This document shows positions 25,201 to 32,287 of a stretch of DNA of 64,000 bases, one piece after another (within the stretch, counting starts at the first letter, position 1; each line of letters starts with the position of its first letter). The notes beneath the pieces were generated by a model. That model was given only the letters and a program-made list of their open reading frames with translations, did no database searches and was not told the DNA's origin. The translations under genes were made by a program, and so were the position numbers. Source of the DNA: Macrobrachium rosenbergii (taxonomy: Eukaryota; Arthropoda; Malacostraca; Decapoda; Palaemonidae); the NCBI RefSeq assembly GCF_040412425.1, contig NC_089767.1, positions 40,726,009 to 40,790,008 on the forward strand, given 5' to 3'.

Positions 25201-26135
25201 AGGCTACGTTGTCAATGTACAAACAAACTCCAAAGAAACGGCTAGTTTACAGTGATTCTGACAAACCTAATACTCTTTTCTATCAGGAAGGTTTGACGAC
25301 AAACCCATTACAACGCCCAATGCCCAACGAAGTGGGGGTTATTGCAACAAGAGGCTGTGCCTTCAAGGTCAGGTCAAGCATGGCAAGGACCTCACATCCT
25401 TCAAGAGTTTAGGATAGGAAAGTTAATCATTATATACCAAAAACCCAAGTTTCCCCCGCCCGTGGGAAAGGTTATTACGGGTTCACTCGCATTACTGAAG
25501 GAAATGAATAAAAAAGGCTTTTAAGACTTCGTCAGAATCACATAAAATAAAGGTCAGAAAACCCTACGGTTTCACGAGGAGAGGACACACTAAAAATGTA
25601 AATTTATTAGCTCGGGCCTTAATTCTCAGGCCCCGACCGTAATACTTCCACTTCTAATACCCCCCCCTGAGGAGGAGGCCTGGAATAACACCCCTTTGAG
25701 GATACGTCGACACCAGCATGAACCGTATGTTGAAAGCTCCATTAAACGCGAGTTATGCCCCCCTCGCGTGGCTCCTAAACCCGGGCACGGGACTCGCGGA
25801 AAGACTCTCTCACCACACTCGGCCACGGGAACGAAACCAAGACCCACTAAGACTCACTTCAGTCCAAGTTCTATGAGATGTTGTCCTATGAGTCGCACCA
25901 TCTCCTGCTGCACTGTGTTCAATTTGGTGTTGCGTGAAGCGGCGGACTCCTCCTCCCTCATCACCCCGTTTTGCGTGTGAGCACTGTTATTTTCCTCGCA
26001 CCCGTTAGTTTGTTCCATACCATTCTGTTGCACTTCGTTTATTGCTGTGCCATTGGTCGCCTCCTGCTGCTGCTGCTGCTGCTGGTGCTGCTGCTGCTGC
26101 TGCAACTGCTGCTGTTGCAAGTTCTGTTGCTGCAT
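1432..26135 (-). CDS. WDR26: WDR26 homologue (CTLH/GID E3 ligase WD40 subunit), 12 coding exons
   Basis: Seen: joining exons 26135-25858, 18604-18448, 17051-16915, 16249-16115, 15520-15442, 14498-14313, 13872-13747, 12648-12565, 4793-4597, 4182-3974, 3615-3400 and 1490-1432 gives 1863 nt, 620 aa, with GT-AG borders and compatible phases throughout. Order: poly-Q segment (residues 1-24), LisH (about 74-107), CTLH/CRA helices (about 108-235), then WD40 repeats (about 280-590) with GH and WD signatures, and a Ser/Glu-rich tail. Known: WDR26 is the Gid7 counterpart in the CTLH (MAEA/RMND5A) ubiquitin ligase, where it acts in oligomerisation and substrate recruitment; LisH and CTLH mediate dimer contacts. 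Human WDR26 is 661 aa, so the length is near full. Start chosen at 26135 because it is the first ATG after an in-frame stop (26220-26222). An upstream exon remains possible. Confidence 0.93.
1491..3399 (-). other. WDR26 intron 11 (or 3' UTR if exon 11 is terminal)
   Basis: About 1.9 kb between predicted exons 11 and 12. It contains a 28-bp tandem duplication near 2066-2122. The open frames in it have no recognisable protein similarity. Confidence 0.5.
2066..2122. repeat. 28-bp tandem duplication
   Basis: Two adjacent copies of a unit containing GTAAGAAGACAATGAATGCA, differing only near the end of the unit. A recent local duplication. Confidence 0.85.
3400..3615 (-). CDS. WDR26: WDR26 coding exon 11: last WD40 blade
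   Basis: Residues 530-601 plus one base. It reads [20 protein letters not shown], then [20 protein letters not shown] and ATVRIWGP, then a Ser/Thr-rich tail ending TSTG. The frame meets a TAA at 3392-3394 two codons past a usable donor (CTG|GTAAAT), so there are two possible ends: read-through adding GK, or splicing to exon 12. I favour splicing because the phases match. Confidence 0.93.
3974..4182 (-). CDS. WDR26: WDR26 coding exon 10: WD40 blades
   Basis: Residues 460-529 with split ends. It reads [20 protein letters not shown], then [27 protein letters not shown] and DFIASGSE. These match the family almost residue for residue. The acceptor is TTTCCACAG and the donor AAG|GTTAGT. Confidence 0.95.
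4597..4793 (-). CDS. WDR26: WDR26 coding exon 9: WD40 blades with [11 protein letters not shown]
   Basis: Residues 395-459 plus two bases. It reads [18 protein letters not shown], then [13 protein letters not shown] and [19 protein letters not shown]. These are near-diagnostic WDR26 segments. The acceptor is TAATTCAG and the donor AT|GTAAGT. The small intron that follows (4183-4596) contains only AT-rich DNA. Confidence 0.95.
4794..12564 (-). other. WDR26 intron 8
   Basis: 7.8 kb AT-rich intron. It holds a long hairpin (8822-8930), a short GGA-repeat (about 8402-8424) and a 19-base T run near 10679. I see no conserved coding sequence; the ORFs of 60-110 codons are compatible with chance. Confidence 0.7.
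8822..8930. repeat. Near-perfect long hairpin (inverted repeat), arms about 52-55 nt
   Basis: The left arm begins AAGCAATCTGCATAACAGG and the right arm ends with its reverse complement. The arms meet at ACCAGA-CC-TCTGGT with almost no loop. Only a few bases differ near the middle of the arms (left AGTTAGTTA against right TCTATTA). Lies in WDR26 intron 8, so it would fold in the pre-mRNA. No terminal flanking duplication is evident. Confidence 0.9.
12565..12648 (-). CDS. WDR26: WDR26 coding exon 8: short WD40 exon
   Basis: Residues 367-394. This 84-nt exon reads [16 protein letters not shown], then [11 protein letters not shown], containing the S..DDSLT..AW pattern of the third blade. The acceptor is GGTTTCAG and the donor AAG|GTAAAG. 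It is followed by the longest intron (7.8 kb). Confidence 0.93.
13036..13125. repeat. Tandem repeat, unit about 35 bp, 2.5 copies
   Basis: The unit TATGAATATATAA.ACATACACTGT.TGTAGTTT occurs twice in succession, and a third copy starts TATGAATATGCAT. Lies in WDR26 intron 7 (12649-13746), which otherwise has nothing recognisable. Confidence 0.75.
13747..13872 (-). CDS. WDR26: WDR26 coding exon 7: second WD40 blade
   Basis: Residues 325-366. It reads [20 protein letters not shown], then KLIVC and EEAAELV. The GH.YGV.Y.AWSPD segment is highly conserved in WDR26. The acceptor is TTTTCCCAG and the donor GTG|GTAAGA. Confidence 0.95.
14313..14498 (-). CDS. WDR26: WDR26 coding exon 6: first WD40 blade
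   Basis: Residues 263-324. It reads [20 protein letters not shown], then [20 protein letters not shown] and [10 protein letters not shown]. The blade has its DH, DG and final WD positions. The acceptor is TTTATCAG and the donor CCT|GTAAGT. The adjacent intron to exon 7 (13873-14312) holds nothing I recognise. Confidence 0.95.
14499..15441 (-). other. WDR26 intron 5
   Basis: AT-rich intron between exons 5 and 6. No repeat or coding signal stands out. The next intron, 15521-16114, is likewise unremarkable. Confidence 0.6.
15442..15520 (-). CDS. WDR26: WDR26 coding exon 5: linker to propeller
   Basis: Residues 236-262. It reads [20 protein letters not shown], then TRSDSQ. This matches the family segment L..LL.QA.E.Q...C.YHNT. 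The acceptor is TTATTACAG and the donor CAG|GTTAGT. It ends in phase 0. Confidence 0.92.
16115..16249 (-). CDS. WDR26: WDR26 coding exon 4: CRA region
   Basis: Residues 191-235 with split codons at both ends. It reads [18 protein letters not shown], then [15 protein letters not shown]. The LP.S.MLPP.R motif is a hallmark of WDR26 before the propeller. The acceptor is TTTTACAG and the donor CAG|GTATGG. Confidence 0.93.
16325..16636. mobile_element. MITE-like DNA element with TIRs and TA flanks
   Basis: The left end CAGGCAGTCCCCGGTTA is mirrored by the right end, whose reverse complement reads CAGGCAGTCCCTGGTTA. Both ends are flanked by TA (16323-16324 and 16637-16638), the target duplication used by Tc1/mariner-type elements. 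The interior is GC-rich with repeated TTATCGGCGCC and GATTTTCGG motifs and local dyad symmetry, unlike the surrounding AT-rich WDR26 intron 3. At 312 bp it has no transposase and would be non-autonomous. Confidence 0.85.
16915..17051 (-). CDS. WDR26: WDR26 coding exon 3: CTLH/CRA
   Basis: Residues 146-190 plus two bases. It reads [18 protein letters not shown], then [13 protein letters not shown], the helical CTLH/CRA part that follows LisH in this family. The acceptor is TTTTTATAG and the donor AAG|GTATCA. It joins in phase to exon 4, creating HQLSSLMF. Confidence 0.93.
17052..18447 (-). other. WDR26 intron 2
   Basis: AT-rich intron with an A-tract at about 17513-17529. Nothing coding or structural was recognised. 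Confidence 0.6.
18448..18604 (-). CDS. WDR26: WDR26 coding exon 2: LisH end and CTLH start
   Basis: Residues 93-145. It reads [17 protein letters not shown], then [14 protein letters not shown]. The DLLM.ESGCRL.HP and V..GEW.KAE patterns are typical of WDR26. The acceptor is CTTGCAG and the donor AAG|GTGCAG. Intron 1, which separates it from exon 1, is 7.25 kb. Confidence 0.93.
19200..19860 (-). pseudogene. Non-LTR retrotransposon reverse transcriptase relic
   Basis: On the minus strand, 19688-19659 reads [10 protein letters not shown], the conserved palm motif of Jockey/CR1-type reverse transcriptases, followed by hydrophobic ILYLLFI. Upstream, [11 protein letters not shown] resembles the KAFD..NH..L motif. 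Downstream the similarity fades ([11 protein letters not shown], cf. LN..KTKV). Stops and frameshifts interrupt it, so it is a fossil. The limits are approximate. Confidence 0.75.
19955..20265. repeat. Diverged tandem duplication, second copy with a palindromic insert
   Basis: Two copies share CATTTAAATGC, CTGAAGAGAG, ATACTTCA.CAC.GAAAC and TTAATCA.TGT.ACACAAGC in the same order. The second copy also contains an inverted repeat at about 20174-20217 (TATTCATGGGGG against CCCCCATGAATA). The copies are moderately diverged, so the duplication is not recent. Confidence 0.75.
21128..21215. repeat. Short degenerate tandem repeats, unit about 26-30 bp
   Basis: TTAGTTCAGAGTTTGTGTAA occurs twice in succession, with a third, more diverged copy TAGTTTAGAGTTTATGCAA. 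Intronic, no gene. Confidence 0.7.
22221..22256. repeat. (TG)18 microsatellite
   Basis: Uninterrupted TG dinucleotides over 36 bases in WDR26 intron 1. Confidence 0.98.
24005..24185. repeat. Dispersed repeat copy A, CCTAACC-rich
   Basis: Shares with copy B (about 24855-25045) the ordered blocks GACCTAACCA, CCTTACCTTCCTAACCT, CTGGCC, a GGGG..GCTT.GC patch and CCCCCAAGTA. The repeat is GC-richer than its surroundings. Family unknown. Confidence 0.75.
24855..25045. repeat. Dispersed repeat copy B, CCTAACC-rich
   Basis: Same block order and orientation as copy A, about 850 bp away and well diverged. No terminal inverted repeats or coding sequence are visible. Confidence 0.75.
25858..26135 (-). 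CDS. WDR26: WDR26 coding exon 1: poly-Q and first half of LisH
   Basis: Residues 1-92 plus two bases. Begins MQQQNL and runs through an interrupted glutamine tract, then an Asn/Glu-rich linker, ending [16 protein letters not shown], the LisH start. The donor is AA|GTGAGT. A is present at -3 of the ATG. The frame stays open upstream to an in-frame TAA at 26220-26222 and would read TPPPRKKRK, a basic stretch like the one preceding LisH in vertebrate WDR26. A good acceptor (CTCCTGGCAG) ends at about 26200, so a further 5' coding exon could exist. Confidence 0.88.
26047..26130 (-). repeat. WDR26: CAG/CTG trinucleotide tract coding poly-Q in WDR26
   Basis: On the minus strand, runs of CAG with occasional CAA and one CAC encode an interrupted glutamine tract at residues 2-24. 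Such tracts vary in length between alleles. Confidence 0.95.
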
Positions 26136-27341
26136 ATTGTCTATGGATTGTTTTCGTTTCTTGCGTGGAGGCGGAGTGACTCCACCGTATTGTGGGTTCT
26201 GCCAGGAGGCCAGTGTGTCTTATGTGAACGCCGTGGTGAAGCCACACCACTCCTGCTTCACGCGAGCCGAAAAAATCACCGAAATTACGGTGGTGCGCAA
26301 CATTAACGCTCGGGAGAGGATCGACTTTTCGTGTCTCCTTCACTCTCAGCTGGGAGATCGAACTCGCGACTGGACACGCATTCTCTTCTAAAAGGATGTA
26401 AGATCTGTTCATTTGTTACGAGGCGTCGTATTCGATCAGAAAATGCGTACTAATAATTTCAAAATATCATACCAACACCATTAATATTAACAAAAGTTAA
26501 GTATACGTCATAAAAAACTGGGATTGGCAATGCATTTTATTGCTGGAATGCAGCTCTGTTTTTCCATGAGTTGTATAAAAACAATAAAGTCTTAATAAAA
26601 AAAGGACCTTGCTAACCTTGTGCACAGGCCTTCATTGAAAAATCTAAGCTATATAATTATATTGCCATTGTCCATTCTATTGAAGGCTCGATTGTGTTGT
26701 TTGAGAAAGTGGTTTTGGGTTCTCGGGGATGAATTTTGTATTATTGGAACCTGATCATTGTTTTGGTACAACGATGACGTCATTTCGCTCTCTTTCTCTT
26801 GTCTTGATAAATGACACCTTTTCCCCGAGGTGTATTTCTAAAGTTTCTGGTAATTCAGTCCTTTATTCCCGCGAGTATTTATAACCGACAGGCTTACTTT
26901 GCCGTCGGTATATGATTTACAACCTTCAATAAAAATCCACAAATGTCTTTGTCTAGATCTTTCCTGTGACCATTTAAGGAGGAAGTGCCTGTCCAAGGTC
27001 TTCGATGATTATAGGCCTTCTTGCTTTTATAACAGATTAAAAGGAGTGCGGTATGGATATTCGTTATTGATATTATCCAGATTAATCTGAGAAGATTAGT
27101 TTACTCGTCGCCCTGCGTATTGCAATAAGAAAGAGTTAATGACATTGAGAATTATGTAAACAAGATTGCAGATTATGTAGATCATGTTTTACGAGTGAGC
27201 GCGGTAATTTTGCTGTTTTCTCGATCACGGCTCTTTTTAGTAACAGAGCACAATGCGTAGAAGTTGAAGTGGAAAAAGTTAACGATTTACTCTTGAAATC
27301 TACTGCCATATCCGCCTTTCTATTTTCTAAAAACGAGTTTC

Positions 27342-27344
<3 letters not shown>
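26136..27344. other. WDR26 5' flank
   Basis: Contains the probable 5' UTR or an additional WDR26 5' exon (acceptor near 26200, minus strand). It also has a TCGCGAGTTCGATCTCCC stretch (minus, about 26354-26371) resembling a tRNA B-box. No convincing core promoter was identified by eye. Confidence 0.45.

Positions 27345-27424
<80 letters not shown>
27345..27424. repeat. (CT)40 microsatellite
   Basis: Uninterrupted CT over 80 bases upstream of WDR26. Confidence 0.98.
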
Positions 27425-27427
<3 letters not shown>

Positions 27428-28095
27428 TAAGTTCGGACTGTTGTACAATACCAAAGGGTTATTTAGACATTATGCGAACTAAGAACAGCTAGCAATTCAT
27501 ACCTAGTTTTGGATTACACAAGCCTTTTCTGTTAAAATATAAAGAAACTAAATTTCATAGCATCAAAGCTGATTGCAAGAACTGACATGAAATCTGCGCC
27601 ACAACAAAGAATGACAGAACAATGGAAGTAATTGTTCGAACAATGAATTTGTTCTCACACATAAACGGCAATGATACCTCCAAAGCTTAAGTATTCATTT
27701 ATTACATCTAAGTTGCCAGTGTAACGGTAGAAGTGTTTTCCAATTCTTCGCTTTATCGTGATTGCAACATGGTCTACGTGGCGTACTGTAGGATTTTAAT
27801 TGATGAAGTAAAACAAATAATAGCGGGATTGATAGGAGGAGAACAGTGTCCGTCTACACAAGTAAGAGGGTATGTTTTTATGATTTACGTAAATCGTGTG
27901 TTGTTATGATTTGTGGGAGTGGCTGGTTTGCTATAAAATTGGTCTGAAATAACCGATGTTGTGCCTCTGTGGACGTTTAATACCATTTTGTATGAAGTTG
28001 TGTGGAGAGTCAAAGGAGGTCCAGGAAAATGTAGAATAGCTGATACATGCAGATGACGCAGTACTAATTTCAGATGGTGAAGAGAAACTGTAAAC

Positions 28096-28344
28096 CAGTG
28101 GTTCTCAACCAGGGGAGGAATTGTGACCACAGATTGGCAGGCTCAGACTGGCCCTAGGACCACACAAAACGCAGTGTGCCTTGGACTTTCCCTCCGCTAC
28201 CTTGTGCGTTAGTGTTTTGCTGCATATTATTTGGAATGTACCTTTTGAGGCAGACAGTTTTGGAAAGGGGGTGGGGAGGAATGACATTCTGACCTATGGT
28301 GAAAGGGTGCATGAGCCAAAAAAAAAAAAGGTTGAGAACCACTG
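28096..28344. mobile_element. Non-autonomous hAT-like element inside the retrotransposon relic
   Basis: Starts CAGTGGTTCTCAACC and ends GGTTGAGAACCACTG, a perfect 15-bp TIR of the type typical of hAT elements (including SPIN/Charlie relatives). It lies within the reverse transcriptase reading frame: similarity stops at GEEKL before it and resumes with VCKGRKLQ after it. A clean 8-bp target duplication is not visible. It has no transposase. Confidence 0.88.
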
Positions 28345-28479
28345 CAGTGTAGACACTGCAGGTGAAAGGATGTGAAAGGGTCTGCAAGGGAAGAAAATTG
28401 CAAATAAATGTCAACAAGAATAGGCTTATGTATGTGATTCGAACCAGGGAGATGGAGCAATACATGTTAATAGGGAAGA

Positions 28480-28772
28480 ATGGAAGACACTGCACTGGGA
28501 CCTTTGAGGTCATTCAGCGCTGAAACGGAAACTGACAGTTAAAAGGACTGAAAGGCGTAACAGGAGAAAAACCTCAAAGCAGTTTCATTATGACATAATC
28601 GTTAGGAGAGGGTGGAAAGTAAGATGGAAGAAAGAGAATATGAAAGGAGGTACAGTAAAAGGAACGAAAGGGGTTGCAGCTAGGGGCCGAAGGCACGCTG
28701 CTAAGAAGCTTAAGTAATGCCTACAGTGCACCGCATGAGTTGCACTGACGGCACTACCCTCCTAAGGGGATG
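28480..28772 (+). mobile_element. SINE-like dispersed element (putative)
   Basis: The segment beginning near GAAGACACTGCACTGGGACC and running through CATTCAGCGCTGAAACGGAA to TGCACTGACGGCACTACCCT interrupts the retrotransposon relic, whose coding similarity resumes at about 28778. From memory, similar sequence is widespread in decapod transcripts, but I cannot search. No poly-A tail or target duplication was confirmed. Confidence 0.55.
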
Positions 28773-28908
28773 AAGGAATTGTTGGCCCAACTTCTTTTAT
28801 GGAAGTAAAGTGTAAATGATGACTGCATCGGAAGAAAAGGGGTTGAATCTGTAGGAATTAATTGTTTGTACAATATATGTCACATAAGAAGAACTGAAAG
28901 GATAAGAA

Positions 28909-29172
28909 AAATGGAAATATGGAAAATGAATAATTTAAATACGAAGAAGTAATGGATAGGTCTGTGTAGATGAAATGATGAATTAGGGTATTCTGAGATG
29001 GTTTGGTCATGTGGGAAGAATGGAGGACGATAGGTTAAGAAAATGGAAATATGGAAAATGAATAATTTAGATATGAAGAAGTAATGGATAGGTCCGTGTA
29101 GATGAAACGATGAATTAGAGTATTCTGAGATGGTTTGGTCATGTGGGAAGAATGGAGGATGATAGGTTTTGG
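28909..29172 (+). repeat. 132-bp tandem duplication within the retrotransposon relic
   Basis: 28909-29040 and 29041-29172 are nearly identical head-to-tail copies, each containing AAATGGAAATATGGAAAATG and TTTGGTCATGTGGGAAGAAT, with a handful of substitutions. The duplication arose after the insertion of the retrotransposon. Confidence 0.92.
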
Positions 29173-29496
29173 GAGAAGATGATCTGATCTGCAAGTCCTA
29201 GGAGGAAAGAGTAAAAATTACAAAGCACTGAAAGAGGTATTTTTTTATGGAAATCCTCAAATAACCCGGAATTAAGATTTTTCGGGATATCAGTGAATGG
29301 TGCAGTGCATGTATGGGGCTTCAACGTGTTGCTGATGAGCCCTCTATGAAGACGCATGTAGCGGCTTATACTGAGGAAGTATTCTGCACATGGGTTCATC
29401 CACAAATCAACAATTTAATGGTGAATGTGGTGATTATATATGTATATGTGTATATATATACACATATATACATATAATACTATACATACTATATAT

Positions 29497-29500
<4 letters not shown>

Positions 29501-29587
<87 letters not shown>
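29501..29587. repeat. (TA)n microsatellite
   Basis: Uninterrupted TA over 87 bases, preceded by an imperfect TATACATA tract from about 29436. Confidence 0.98.
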
Positions 29588-29590
<3 letters not shown>

Positions 29591-29961
29591 GCACACTTAT
29601 TTTTAAAATTTACTAAAACATTAGAAGGAAATCTATACCAGTAATAAGATAAAAAAAAATATATTATTAGAATGCCATTTTTCCTTACGTAATAATAATC
29701 TTACAATATGAACTGAATGGATTTGTATTTTTGTATTTATTTATTTATTTTTCATTAGGTAATTAATCAATTAATTAATTAATTTATTTATTTATTTTTC
29801 TTGCAGGTAATACAGTTCTCTCCAGAAGGTCTCTGTAAAAGTTAGTTTTCATATCAGGATAGGCCTACTTCTTTGGGCATCTTTGTAATGGTGAGTTGTT
29901 TCAATATATCGTAATATAGATAAAATTATATAAAACAAAATGACACAAAGGAAAGGTTTCA

Positions 29962-29964
<3 letters not shown>

Positions 29965-30023
<59 letters not shown>
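29965..30023. repeat. (AT)n microsatellite
   Basis: Uninterrupted AT over about 59 bases, followed by a short TG run. Confidence 0.98.
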
Positions 30024-30025
<2 letters not shown>

Positions 30026-30098
30026 GTGTGTGTGTGCATATTCATATGTGTGAATAAGTTCAGTGCATATTACTTCAGTTTAGTTTTAATTGCTATTA

Positions 30099-30180
<82 letters not shown>
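30099..30180. repeat. (CT)n microsatellite
   Basis: CT repeat over 82 bases with one interruption near its start. Confidence 0.98.
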
Positions 30181-30185
<5 letters not shown>

Positions 30186-30248
30186 GCTTTTCCTCAGTAC
30201 TAGACCGAAGCACTTTCAAGAGTTTACATGTTGTGTCAGAGCGGTACC

Positions 30249-30470
30249 ATTATTATTATTTTTATTATTATTATTGAGGACCCTCCATGAGTCACTAAAA
30301 TGGCGGTGGTGTAGTGTAAATATGTATTAGAAATATATACAAAACGAGAGCTTTCGAGAACCCGCTCGAATCTCCTTCTCCGGCGGAGAATCGAGCGAGT
30401 TATTGAAAGCTCTCGTTCGTATATATAGTTTTAACATACATTTACATTTACACGGCTGTGGATTTCTTCG

Positions 30471-30503
<33 letters not shown>
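30249..30503. repeat. Fold-back element flanked by (ATT)n on both sides
   Basis: An inverted repeat spans about 30310-30462. The arms share TATATAC, ACGAGAGCTTTC, CGCTCGA and TCTCCG, and the centre is CTCCGGCGGAG. It is bracketed by ATT trinucleotide runs at 30249-30275 and 30472-30502. Arms of about 70 nt are imperfect. No coding capacity. Confidence 0.8.
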
Positions 30504-30504
<1 letters not shown>

Positions 30505-30784
30505 CCTGAAATTTTTTTATCAATGTGCTTTCAAAGAACGTAACGTAGAAAGTTCGCTGATTGTCCTGCCAATTCTGGCATCTTCCGAAGAGCTGTCATG
30601 TAATCGGTAACTTTCAGAAAAAATAGTCTGCGCTAGACATATCAAGGTTACATTTGAGTGAGTTCTCGCGAAGAGAGAATAACCTACATCTAAAAACCGA
30701 TCGTCATCTACATTCTTGATGCAAAATCAGTAAATTCACGATAGGCCTATGAAAAACCAACGCCACTACATATTATCAATTTGG

Positions 30785-31430
30785 CCCGAAATTTATGAAA
30801 ATTGGTCGCGAGTAGAGCAAGATGACGGATGATTGCAGATGATAGAATGTTGATTGTGAATAATGAAGAGAAACTGAACGAACCACTGAAAGGGCTGATA
30901 GTGTTTTTAAAAGGATGAGGTTTGAAGTGAATCTAAGCAAGAGGAAGGGTAAGATAAAAAGATGGAAAACAAGAAGATGAAGCAATGAGTGTTTATTGTT
31001 TATATAAATGGTGGAGGGAAGGAAGTAGTGAATACAAGAGTGTCTACGGTTGCTCATACTGGATTGTATTAAAGGATTGCTTAGCCGGCTCTCCTTTATG
31101 GAAATTAAGTGTGGATATAGAATGGATATGTAAGACACATGGCTGGAAGTGCCGAGATGAAAATGTTTGCATAATACGTTTGGAGACAGACAGACTGATG
31201 AGATAAGAACGTAATAAAAAAAGTCAGTGTGGGTGAAGGGACTGGATCAGTGCTTTGAGAGTCTGGCCATGTGTGGAGAATGGAAGATAATAAGTTGTTA
31301 GTGTATGATTTTGAAGTGTTAGGCCTAAGTCACAGTAGATACAGTATAGAAGAGACACTGAAATAGAAGGGACTTCATTTTCAGATAAGTATTGATCTCC
31401 ACAGTGAACAGGGAATGTTTCCATAGGTAT
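30785..31430 (+). pseudogene. Second non-LTR retrotransposon relic
   Basis: Contains GCAGATGAT..AATGTTGATTGTGAATAATGAAGAGAAACTG, aligning with the catalytic ADD region of the relic at 28049. It then has CCGGCTCTCCTTTATGGAAA and a GTGTGGGTGAAGGGACTGGA...CTGGCCATGTGTGGAGAATGGA segment aligning to the LRWFGHV.RMEDD region. Heavily decayed, same orientation. Confidence 0.7.
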
Positions 31431-31951
31431 TACATAGCCGCACGGGATGGGAGGGTACTCTTCTTCTTCAGCTCAAGAGAACGAAAGCAGAAATGGGACT
31501 TGAAGAAAGTAGGTTGGTTAATTAGTTAAATGACTGTAGGTTATCTGTAGATAAGAAAAAGGGAAGATGTAAGGACATGGTCGGCGACTAGATCACTCCT
31601 GTTTAGAAGGATGTCAGTCCAAATGAGATAGCAATCTTGGACAGTTCTTTACCTCCCGGCGCTTACAGATTGTAAAGACTACCTGCACTGTACTTTTCCT
31701 CTGAATCACATCTCTGAGAAAGCACAGTTTACATTAGTTTTGTTTGCAGATGTAAACAATTACATATATTTGAACTATATATCATCTACTGCGTTGGTGT
31801 AGATAGTAGAAGGACTAGTACTAGATACAGACGTGAAAGAGTTGGACCTTGATAGCGTATACTTCATTCAAATGCTTACTCTGTACCAGTGTGTGCGTGG
31901 TAACCATTGTTGATCAGGCCAGTATGGAATGCCCTCAGGCCAGCACTGGTG

Positions 31952-31953
<2 letters not shown>

Positions 31954-31999
<46 letters not shown>
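31954..31999. repeat. (GA)n microsatellite
   Basis: GA repeat over 46 bases. Confidence 0.98.
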
Positions 32000-32003
<4 letters not shown>

Positions 32004-32260
32004 CAATATCAATGTATAACAAACTGACATCACGACAAATGGGAGAAAAAGAGAGAAGTATACCCTAACACCAATTCATTATCATGCCTGACCCATGCAC
32101 ACTACATGACTAGACCAATAGCTCCGAAGCTCCCTCGCTGTGCAAATTACAGGTAAGAACACCTCGGTGTGAGATTACCTTTGTTGCTTCGTAACAACAA
32201 GAAAGCTACGGAAGAGCTCGGTCGATGAAAGACGGTGGGATGGTTAGCAGGAGCTCAATG

Positions 32261-32287
32261 GTGTGTGTGTGTGTGTGTGTGTGTGTG
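32261..32287. repeat. (GT)n microsatellite
   Basis: GT repeat over 27 bases. Confidence 0.97.

Larger units (their letters stand above)
18605..25857 (-). other. WDR26 intron 1
   Basis: 7.25 kb intron. It holds a minus-strand reverse transcriptase relic (about 19200-19860), a diverged tandem duplication with an embedded hairpin (about 19955-20265), short tandem repeats (about 21130-21210), a (TG)n microsatellite (22221-22256) and two copies of a CCTAACC-rich dispersed repeat (about 24005-24185 and 24855-25045). Confidence 0.7.
27780..29400 (+). pseudogene. Non-LTR retrotransposon relic (reverse transcriptase to 3' end), twice interrupted
   Basis: Plus strand, in order: CRILIDEVKQIIAG and GGEQC (cf. 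the IGEEQCGFR motif), GSGWFAIK, DVVPLWTFNTILYEVV (cf. SPWLFN.F.D.V), LIHADDAVLISDGEEKL at about 28040-28090 (the ADD catalytic motif), then, after an insertion, VCKGRKLQINVNKNRLM. Later come AQLLLWK-like remnants of the LLYGSE region and repeated LRWFGHVGRMEDDR. Frameshifts and stops show it is dead. It is interrupted by a hAT-like element (28096-28344) and by a SINE-like segment (about 28480-28772), and a 132-bp piece is tandemly duplicated. The clade was not determined. Confidence 0.85.

Noticed and set aside
26005..26412. Poly-Ala and poly-Cys/Leu ORFs overlapping the WDR26 first exon
   Set aside because: They are alternate-frame readings of the CAG repeat. The poly-Q frame continues into the LisH domain and is the real one.
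26574..26581. TATAAAAA upstream of WDR26 considered as a TATA box
   Set aside because: It reads on the plus strand, while WDR26 is transcribed from the minus strand, and no plus-strand gene follows.
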